From Parafrankia discariae (GTDB lineage: Bacteria; Actinomycetota; Actinomycetes; Frankiales; Frankiaceae), in contig NZ_KB891238.1 of assembly GCF_000373365.1 (NCBI RefSeq), forward strand, positions 1-40,689: a DNA stretch of 40,689 nucleotides, written 5' to 3'. Both the position numbers and the translations under genes were made by a program. This document shows positions 36,001 to 40,689 of the stretch, piece after piece; position 1 is the stretch's first letter, and every line of letters starts with the position of its first letter. The notes beneath the pieces were generated by a model. The model was not told where the DNA came from and did not search any database. It saw nothing but the letters and a program-made list of their open reading frames with translations.

Positions 36001-36217
36001 GACCTCCGCGTTCCAACTCGCCGGCTACCGGCACGTGATCGGTACGCTGTGGCCAATCGGCGATGTGCACGCGGTCGCGATCGCCGCCGACATCTACACC
36101 ACCCTCACCAATAGCGGGGATGTGGCCGGTGCGGTCCACACCGCGACCCGCCGGCTGCGCAATCGGTGGACGGACACCCCGTCAGTATGGGCATCGCACA
36201 TCCACGCCGGCGCCTGA
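33008..36217 (+). CDS. TPR-like repeat protein with C-terminal CHAT protease
   Basis: A 1069-residue soluble protein. After a helical N-terminus (KRRRLLAKVRARVKQFDGD) come eight 45-residue TPR-like repeats and a degenerate ninth (residues about 138-530), then a linker and a CHAT caspase-like domain. The catalytic dyad is intact: His938 in WAHFACHGAAN and Cys982 in AFLSACETARPGG. QLAGYRHVIGTLWPI is also typical. CHAT proteases act in bacterial conflict systems, for example by cleaving gasdermins or, in Craspase, Csx30. The repeats probably sense a partner. ATG 33008 was chosen because family members begin close to the KRRRLL segment; ATG 32918 and GTG 32840 also keep the frame open. Two further genes follow as an operon. 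Confidence 0.88.
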   Translation: MRMLKRRRLLAKVRARVKQFDGDRNPATVLAAEAVAEVTALLESVPDPAADLQVAHAAGWLYWFRYLVLDRSDDDYEQDLAAALALFVPVYQAHPGSVPHRVRTRFDRGPLTSAGDSEALASRGIRLLEETLRSGDRAVLDTSIGLLRQAVAATAPDHPNVAAMLSSLSSALVTRFDSTEDQADLDAAVDAGRQAAAGAPAGHPDRAAMVWNLSIVLQTRFERLGDQADLDEAVDTSRQAVAATPPDDPDRAARVSHLSSVLRTRFEFSGDQADLDAAVDTSWQAVAATSSDDPDRAARVSHLSIVLQTRFERLGDQADLDEAVDTSRQAVAATPPDDPDRPGVVSNLGYVLRTRFERFENQADLDEAVDTSRQAVAAAPPDHPGRAAMLSNLSAALGTQYRRSGEQADLDAAVDTGRQAVAATPSDHAGLVLNLSNLGLALRIRFERLEEQADLDEAVDTGRQAVAATPPDHASLATTLSNLGNALQLRFERFGEQADLDEAVDTGREAASVEAASPRVRATAARNWGRVAAANGRWLEAVDGFTAAITLLDRVAPRSLARGDQEHLLDDLGGLGSDAAACCVHAGLTHRAVELFEQGRGVLLGQALDSRTDLSALTELHPDLAGRFSARRDELDSADDRSRPLTMTGTDGPALPTRADLARETARRRRAATAFNRAVAEIRKLPGFNGFLQPPQARELTAAASGGPVVIVNVSRFGSHALILTSGGVLEPVPLTALTPEVVYERVLGFLLALDEVSSPFARASSRLAAEQWITDTLGWLWDAVASPVFGRLGITAPPEKDEPWPRVWWCVSGLLSFLPLHAAGRHDTRYDAAPATVIDRVVSSYTPTVRALSHARRDNPHSTSGRDDEGMPAGGRVVAVAMPHTPGESDLPGAAAEVAGLQRRLPGQVSVLTGPAATRGAVLAALPGARWAHFACHGAANPADPSASHLLLADHQQRTLTVVDVARLHLDGAELAFLSACETARPGGRLTDEAIHLTSAFQLAGYRHVIGTLWPIGDVHAVAIAADIYTTLTNSGDVAGAVHTATRRLRNRWTDTPSVWASHIHAGA
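33419..34498 (+). repeat. Eight tandem 135-bp coding repeats
   Basis: Units begin at 33419, 33554, 33689, 33824, 33959, 34094, 34229 and 34364, each exactly 135 bp (45 codons). A degenerate ninth unit starts at 34499. The consensus unit begins ADLDEAVDTSRQAVAATPPD. Units three and five share a 118-base identical block (33642-33759 and 33912-34029), a sign of recent duplication or conversion. Confidence 0.9.
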
Positions 36218-36278
36218 CCGGCCGCCACCACGCCCAACACACAATGATCAGCATCGTACGAACGCCAAGGGGAAGCCG

Positions 36279-36698
36279 ATGAGTACGGGAGACGACGGGG
36301 TACTTGAAGCTGCGCGGGCCATCCGCCCCTACCTTCAACGCCTCGTCGCTCCCGCAGCCGCCGCGAGCCTTGACCACGAGATCGCCCACCAGCTCGCCGG
36401 CACACCTGAGCTGCCAGCGGCCGCTCGACGGTTACGGGACCTCCTCGACAGTCATGAGGACACAGCCTGGTTCCTCGCCGAGGTGCTGGAAGACGCACCG
36501 GACTATCGACCGCCCTATCAGCAGCCCCATTACCTCCATCGCCAAACAGGAGGTACAGCCTTCCCCGCAGGGGACCCCGGGCCGATTGCTGCGGTCCGTT
36601 ACGCCTGTCCCCACGACGACTATGTGTGGTACCGACCCGACGTCGGCACCCCAATCCCGGTCTGCAGGACCCACCACATCGCGCTGATACGTACCTGA
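36279..36698 (+). CDS. Small CHAT-operon protein with Cys/His C-terminus
   Basis: A 139-residue protein of unknown family. The first 70 residues are helical (GVLEAARAIRPYLQRLVAP, AAARRLRDLLDSHEDTAWFL). The C-terminus reads AVRYACPHDDYVWYRPDVG, then TPIPVCRTHHIALIR, with C-x-H and C-x-x-H pairs that could bind zinc. ATG 36279 has AAGGGGAA upstream. It lies 61 bases after the CHAT gene and one base before the membrane-protein gene, so the three form one operon. It could be an adaptor or protease substrate; this is inference. Confidence 0.8.
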   Translation: MSTGDDGVLEAARAIRPYLQRLVAPAAAASLDHEIAHQLAGTPELPAAARRLRDLLDSHEDTAWFLAEVLEDAPDYRPPYQQPHYLHRQTGGTAFPAGDPGPIAAVRYACPHDDYVWYRPDVGTPIPVCRTHHIALIRT

Positions 36699-36699
36699 C

Positions 36700-37629
36700 G
36701 TGCTCACCGCGTTCTGGGAGGCGGTCGGCAGCAAGTTCGCCGACCGGTGGGCCGCCGTGTCCGTTCCGGCGCTGGTGTTCTGGCTGGGGGGACTGGCCAC
36801 CTGGAGCTACCACCGCGGCGGGCTACACACCCTGACCACGCAGACCCAGTGGCTGGACCGCCAAACCACCGCCATCCAGCTCGCGGCCATCGGGACCGTC
36901 CTGCTCGCCGTCGCCGCCTCCGGAATCGTCATTGCCGGCGCCGCAACCCCGGTCCTGCGGCTGCTGGAAGGCTACTGGCCGTCATGGGCCAGTCCGCTAC
37001 GCCGCCGCCTCATCGGCTGGCTCGCCGCACGGGCCGCCGCCGAAGCAGCGGCCTGGCAGGCCGCCCACGAGCTCGTGCAGCCTCCCGCCATCCCCACCGA
37101 CGACGACATCGCCACCTACACCCGGCTGGAACGTCGCCGCCGCCGCCGGCCCTCCGCAGCCGGTTACTTCCTGCCCACCCCGATCGGCAACATCCTGCGC
37201 GCCGCCGAACGCCGCCCATCGGACAAGTACGGCCTGGACACGGTCGCCCTGTGGCCCAGGCTCTGGCCCGCGCTTCCCGACACCCTTCGCCAAGACCTGC
37301 TCGCCGCCCGCAGAAGCCTCGACAGCGCTGTCATCACAGCGATCTGGGGAGTGCTGTTCTGCGCGTTCACCCCCTTCACCCCCCTGGCCATCCTGGTCGG
37401 ACTCACCGTCACTCTCACCACCGTCACCGTGGTCATCCCAGGCCGGGCGCAGGTCTTCGGAGACCTGATCGAAGCCGCCTACGACCAGCACCGCACCGTC
37501 CTCTACCAGCAGCTCCGCTGGCCACTCCCCAGCAACCCCCAACAAGAACAGATCTACGGACAGCAGCTGACCGCCTACCTGTGGCGCGGCTCCGATGACA
37601 CCACCCCTACATTCACCCCACCCAACTAA
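36700..37629 (+). CDS. Integral membrane protein of the CHAT operon
   Basis: A 309-residue protein. Membrane segments lie at residues about 20-36 (VSVPALVFWLGGLATW), 62-88 (AIGTVLLAVAASGIVIAGAA) and 210-247 (two closely spaced: VITAIWGVLFCAFTPF and LAILVGLTVTLTTVTVVI). Between them is a cytoplasmic, Arg-rich helical part (LERRRRRRPSAAGYF). GTG 36700 starts one base after the stop of the small gene. I recognise no family. Its tight coupling to a CHAT protease suggests it is the effector or the protease's target; cleavage could open a pore. The EEP nuclease gene starts 250 bases later. Confidence 0.8.
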   Translation: MLTAFWEAVGSKFADRWAAVSVPALVFWLGGLATWSYHRGGLHTLTTQTQWLDRQTTAIQLAAIGTVLLAVAASGIVIAGAATPVLRLLEGYWPSWASPLRRRLIGWLAARAAAEAAAWQAAHELVQPPAIPTDDDIATYTRLERRRRRRPSAAGYFLPTPIGNILRAAERRPSDKYGLDTVALWPRLWPALPDTLRQDLLAARRSLDSAVITAIWGVLFCAFTPFTPLAILVGLTVTLTTVTVVIPGRAQVFGDLIEAAYDQHRTVLYQQLRWPLPSNPQQEQIYGQQLTAYLWRGSDDTTPTFTPPN

Positions 37630-37833
37630 TACTCCGACGCGACCTTTGTGATCAGTTGAGTTCTGCGGCCGATCTCGGCATTGTCCTTCTGTCTGCCCCT
37701 GGTGGCCACCGAGCCGACGCAAGGGCCGCCGGGCTGATCATCGGATGACGATGAACGGGATCCCGTGGAAAACCGGTGACGGACACGGCGGCGTTTCCGC
37801 GGGTCGGAACTCCAGCGAACGGGCTCGACGCGG

Positions 37834-37929
37834 ACGGTAGGGTGATCGTGCCATTGGGGCACGTGTGGACTGGGGGGTCCGATGCCGACGACCTATTACC
37901 TCGCCTGGTGGAACCTGGAGAACCTCTTC
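37834..37929 (+). repeat. Direct repeat copy 2: leader and first codons of the EEP gene
   Basis: The intact counterpart of 32813-32908 (90 of 96 identical), 5021 bases downstream in the same orientation. It includes the GGGGGG ribosome-site region and ATG 37882. Confidence 0.85.
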
Positions 37930-38862
37930 GACGAGGAGAACTCACCGCGGCGGACCGAGAAACTCGCCCGCACCCTCGGTGACGACCTCGCCGGCTGGTC
38001 ACCACAGCTGCGGGACCGCAAGATCTCCCAGCTGGCGTCGGTGATCGCGCGGATGAACGGCGGTGCGGGCCCGGACCTGCTCGGGGTGTGCGAGGTGGAG
38101 AACCGGTTCGTCCTCGAGCTCCTCGCCGCCGCGGTCGCCGACCGGTTGGGTGGGCGGCGCTACGAGATCGTGCATGCCGACACCGACGATGCCCGCGGGA
38201 TCGACGTCGCGTTCCTCTACAACCCGGCCCTGCTGACCGCCCCGACGGGGCAGGTGTTCTTCCACGTGGTGATGCGCCGCAACGCCACCCGCGAGATCGT
38301 CCAGGTCAACTTCCAGACCCACACCGGGCGGACCTGGGCGGTGTTCGGGAACCACTGGCCGTCACGGTCCGGCGGGCAGTACGAGTCCGCCGGCTACCGG
38401 GCCATCGCCGGGGAGACCCTGGCCTACTTCCACCAGCGGGTCCGCGAGGAACACGGCCAGGACACCCCGGCGCTGGCGATGGGTGACTTCAACGACGAAC
38501 CATTCGACACCTCCCTCGTCGCCCACGCCCTCTCGACCCGGCAGGCCGTCCGGGTGATCAACGCCGACACTCCGCGGTTCTGGAACCTGATGTGGCCCGC
38601 CGCCGGCACTCCCGAGGGCACGTTCTACTTCCAGAACGAACCGAACCTGCTCGACCAGTTCCTCGTCAACGCCACCATGGCCCACCCCACCAGCCCCCTG
38701 CACGCCAACCCCGACAGCGTGCAGATCCTGCGGTTCCCCGAACTCGTCCACACCGGCGACTACCCCCGGCCCCGTCCCTTCGGTGGGATGGGCGCCACCG
38801 TTGATGAGACCGGCTACTCCGACCACTTCCCCATCGGGATGACCGTCACCGAAAGCGACTGA
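37882..38862 (+). CDS. Endonuclease/exonuclease/phosphatase (EEP) family protein
   Basis: A 326-residue member of the DNase I/exonuclease III-like fold. The catalytic signature is complete: Asn in WWNLENLF, Glu in GVCEVENR, FGNHWPSR, GDFNDEP and C-terminal GYSDHFPIG (Asp-His). These bind a divalent metal and hydrolyse phosphodiester or phosphomonoester bonds. There is no signal peptide, so it acts in the cytoplasm. ATG 37882 has GGGGGG six bases upstream. It may be an independent gene that the CHAT module inserted in front of, or part of the module. The dead copy of its 5' end before the CHAT gene favours the first view. Confidence 0.92.
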   Translation: MPTTYYLAWWNLENLFDEENSPRRTEKLARTLGDDLAGWSPQLRDRKISQLASVIARMNGGAGPDLLGVCEVENRFVLELLAAAVADRLGGRRYEIVHADTDDARGIDVAFLYNPALLTAPTGQVFFHVVMRRNATREIVQVNFQTHTGRTWAVFGNHWPSRSGGQYESAGYRAIAGETLAYFHQRVREEHGQDTPALAMGDFNDEPFDTSLVAHALSTRQAVRVINADTPRFWNLMWPAAGTPEGTFYFQNEPNLLDQFLVNATMAHPTSPLHANPDSVQILRFPELVHTGDYPRPRPFGGMGATVDETGYSDHFPIGMTVTESD

Positions 38863-39183
38863 CCTCCAGGGCCGCCATCACGCTCGTGGTGATTGGCTTT
38901 CGCTGGCCATGGGGCATGATCGGCGCGGGCCTACCCTCAAGGGCGGGATGCATCAGTGATGCCGGCGACTTGTGGGTGAGGGTGCCGTTTCACTCTGGAG
39001 GCGGTCCAGTCTCATGAGCCACCCAAGGGTTCTCCACAATCCAGATGTGGTGCTCCTACGAGGAAAGCCTTCCTGTCATGTTTGACGGCTTTGGATGGCT
39101 GCGGCGGGCCGGTTTGGGCGGTCACGCGATACGGTACGGAATACATCGCGGATGCACGATCCACGGGTAGGAACGGGGAACTC
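38863..39183. other. Intergenic region upstream of lsr2
   Basis: About 320 bases with no gene that I recognise. A small hairpin GAGGAA-AGCC-TTCCT lies near 39059-39074, and the 39125-39150 inverted repeat precedes lsr2. Confidence 0.4.
39125..39150. promoter_or_regulatory. Inverted repeat CGCGAT-N14-ATCGCG upstream of lsr2
   Basis: A perfect 6-bp inverted repeat whose 14-base spacer ACGGTACGGAATAC is relatively AT-rich. It ends 33 bases before the lsr2 start, where a promoter or an autoregulation site would be expected. Confidence 0.35.
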
Positions 39184-39525
39184 ATGGCACAGAAGACTAT
39201 CGTTTCACTGATCGATGACCTCAGCGGAGAGACCGCGGATGAGACCGTTCGGTTCGGGCTGGACGGCGCCCAGTACGAGATCGACCTGTCGGAGGCGAAC
39301 GCCACGAAGCTGCGGGAGGCACTGGCCTCGTTCGTTGCGGCGGGTCGCCGTTCCGGTGGCCGTGCGGCCGGTGGGCGGCGCGGCGCGCGTACCGCCTCAC
39401 CGCGCTCCGCGAGCACGGACCGTACCGCGGACATCCGGGAGTGGGCGCGGAACAACGGCTACACGGTGAGTGACCGGGGTCGTATCGCGTCGAACATCGT
39501 CGAAGCGTTCGACAAAGCTCACTGA
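39184..39525 (+). CDS. lsr2: Lsr2 nucleoid-associated protein / xenogeneic silencer
   Basis: A 113-residue Lsr2. The N-terminal dimerisation domain is AQKTIVSLIDDLSGETADE, then TVRFGLDGAQYEIDLSEANA. A basic Gly/Arg linker (residues about 58-80) follows, then the DNA-binding domain ADIREWARNNGYTVSDRGRI, whose RGR loop enters the minor groove of AT-rich DNA. Lsr2 bridges DNA and silences foreign genes in actinobacteria, the counterpart of H-NS. ATG 39184 has GGGGAA upstream. A second, fragmentary lsr2 lies at 30.7 kb. Frankia genomes often carry several lsr2 copies, and one inside an accessory island may be element-borne. Confidence 0.95.
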   Translation: MAQKTIVSLIDDLSGETADETVRFGLDGAQYEIDLSEANATKLREALASFVAAGRRSGGRAAGGRRGARTASPRSASTDRTADIREWARNNGYTVSDRGRIASNIVEAFDKAH

Positions 39526-39920
39526 CCGCACCGACTCGGGGGTCTGGTGGTGCCCCACCCCGGGACGCCACCAGACACTCCGACCTCGAAACCGCGGGTT
39601 ATGCGGTTCGCCGGCGGACCGGGCCGGCGTGGTCACGGCCGTGGGCGGGAGCGATGTGCGCCGGGCCGAGCCCCCGCGGTGGCCCGGCGCCTGGCCACCG
39701 TAGGCCGCGCAGGAAGGCCGTGGTGTTGACCTTCCGTGAACGGATCATCTTCGGATTGAACGGCATGACCGTGAGACGACGGCCTGGCAGTGGGCGGCGG
39801 AGAACAGGGTGACCGTCTACCAGCTGTGGCCGGCCGAGGTCCCGGGCGGACGCGGCTTGCGTCGCTATGGGTCCCACCGGCCGGGTGTCTGCGGCGTGCC
39901 GCGGGCATCATCCCGCGGTG
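39526..39920. other. Intergenic region after lsr2
   Basis: Apart from the lsr2 terminator candidate at 39542-39576, I see no gene in these 395 bases. Open frames on both strands lack family resemblance. The stretch may include degraded sequence, like the methyltransferase remnant that follows. Confidence 0.4.
39542..39576 (+). terminator. Terminator hairpin after lsr2
   Basis: GTCTGGTGG and its exact complement CCACCAGAC enclose 17 bases that contain a further GC-rich inner pairing (CCCC/GGGG). It begins 17 bases after the lsr2 stop. Confidence 0.6.
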
Positions 39921-40190
39921 TTACGGGAGGCGGGCGAGTGCGCCGTACACGTTGACCTCGGCGTCGGTCGGGCGATCCGGCCCGCTGGTGTCGTCGGGCC
40001 GCCAGCGGTGCACGGGCCGCACCCCGGGCTCGACCAGGTCGAGGCCGTCGAAGAACCGCGCGACCTCGTCGCGGGAGCGGACGGTGGCGGGGATGCCCTG
40101 GCTCCGGTAGACCTCGACGACACGCGCCCTGCACTCGGCGGAGGGGTGTGGGTCGAGCGCTCCGGGCTGCGTCACGCTCAGGAGGCGCGG
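39921..40190 (-). pseudogene. C-terminal remnant of a SAM-dependent methyltransferase (DUF574/PF04672 type)
   Basis: The minus-strand frame ends RSRDEVARFFDGLDLVEPGV, then RPVHRWRPD and EVNVYGALARLP. This is the conserved C-terminus of the actinobacterial DUF574 methyltransferases ('EV.RFFDGL.LV.PG...WRPD'). The SAM-binding first 180 residues are missing; sequence before RLLSVTQPG is unrelated. It is therefore a truncated gene. The 3' stop is intact. Confidence 0.7.
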
Positions 40191-40305
40191 CTGCCGCTGT
40201 ATGAACGGCAACGGCAACCGGCCGCTGACGGAAGGCAACGGCGCCCGATAGCTTCATCGTGAACGATAGAGGCGTCCGCAGTCCGACCAGATGGGAGGGA
40301 CCCGC

Positions 40306-40397
40306 GTGCCGATCAGGTCGGTGTTCTTCGACGTAGGCGAGACGATCGTGGATGAGTCCCGGGAGTACGGGACGTGGGCGGACTGGCTGGGGGTGGC
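40306..40397 (+). pseudogene. 5' end of a HAD-family hydrolase, truncated near an IS30 insertion
   Basis: From GTG 40306 (GGGAGGGA upstream) the frame reads VPIRSVFFDVGETIVDES, then YGTWADWLGV. FFDVGET is motif I of HAD hydrolases. Family resemblance ends near 40397, and the next recognisable sequence is the tail of an IS30-type transposase on the other strand. The rest of the gene may continue beyond the element outside the window. Confidence 0.7.
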
Positions 40398-40417
40398 GAG
40401 CTCAACCCGTCAGTGCA

Positions 40418-40689
40418 TCAACCGCTCTGCGAGAGTAGCAGGTGATTGAGTCTTTCGGCGGGTGTATCCCAGTCCAGGGTCTGACGCGGGCGGCGATTCA
40501 ACAGGTCGGCGACACGGTCGAGTTCCGCCTGTGTGTGATCCGACAGGTCGGTGCCCTTAGGGAAATACTGGCGGAGCAGCCCGTTGGTATTCTCGTTGCT
40601 CCCACGCTGCCATGGTGAATGCGGGTCGCAGAAGTAGACAGGGATACCGGTCGTGACGGTGAATCGGGCGTGCTCGGCCATCTCGGTGC
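40418..40689 (-). CDS. IS30-family transposase, C-terminal part (cut by window edge)
   Basis: The minus-strand frame reads [20 protein letters not shown], then [18 protein letters not shown] and [20 protein letters not shown]. These are the hallmark C-terminal strings of IS30 DDE transposases. The Glu of NEN is the last catalytic acid. The stop lies at 40418. The gene runs off the window. The element interrupts the HAD-hydrolase gene. Confidence 0.92.
   Translation of the reverse strand, partial: TEMAEHARFTVTTGIPVYFCDPHSPWQRGSNENTNGLLRQYFPKGTDLSDHTQAELDRVADLLNRRPRQTLDWDTPAERLNHLLLSQSG

Overview
The window is high-GC DNA with frequent GTG starts. It carries Lsr2, a mycofactocin-type SDR, a CHAT/TPR protein, a DUF574-type methyltransferase remnant and IS5/IS30-type transposases. 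This points to a soil or plant-associated actinomycete, most likely Frankia or a close relative (inference; no ribosomal or other species marker is present).

Left part (1-16.1 kb): a catabolic and regulatory region. After the end of an IS element come a frameshifted CoA-transferase family III gene, a solute-binding lipoprotein, an SDR oxidoreductase beside a decayed SDR, a cytochrome P450, an amidohydrolase, an orphan DesK/NarX-type sensor kinase, a frameshifted secreted beta-propeller protein, a TetR regulator, a TauD-type dioxygenase and a large secreted hydrolase with a PKD domain. The enzymes look like parts of a CoA-dependent pathway for a hydrophobic or xenobiotic substrate. At least three genes carry disruptions: two with clear single-base indels and one decayed SDR. 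Palindromes lie directly upstream of the P450 and the dioxygenase.

Middle (16.1-19.4 kb): a scar of integrative elements. An IS5-type transposase tail abuts a tyrosine integrase that has lost its N-terminus. Decayed DNA follows, then the 3' half of a tRNA-Thr(TGT), which is a typical attachment core. It is flanked by an 11-bp tandem repeat on one side and CGTGCCG repeats on a 10-bp period on the other. A small lipoprotein follows.

Defence island (19.6-32.5 kb): a Gabija-like pair (OLD-family ATPase/TOPRIM nuclease plus UvrD-like helicase, overlapping by 4 nt); on the opposite strand a coupled Eco57I-type adenine methylase and PLD-SNF2 helicase; then a convergent, 3'-overlapping sce7726 / beta-protein pair. 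A small Lsr2 gene fragment lies inside the island.

Right part (32.8-40.7 kb): a compact operon encodes a 45-residue-repeat (TPR-like) protein with an intact CHAT protease domain, a small Cys/His protein and a membrane protein. An intact endonuclease/exonuclease/phosphatase gene follows. The first 96 bp of that gene region (90/96 identical) recur immediately upstream of the CHAT gene, so the three-gene module is bracketed by direct repeats. This is the best candidate here for an undescribed conflict system: a sensor and protease with a membrane effector. A complete lsr2, a methyltransferase remnant and a HAD-hydrolase 5' end cut off near an IS30-type transposase complete the window.
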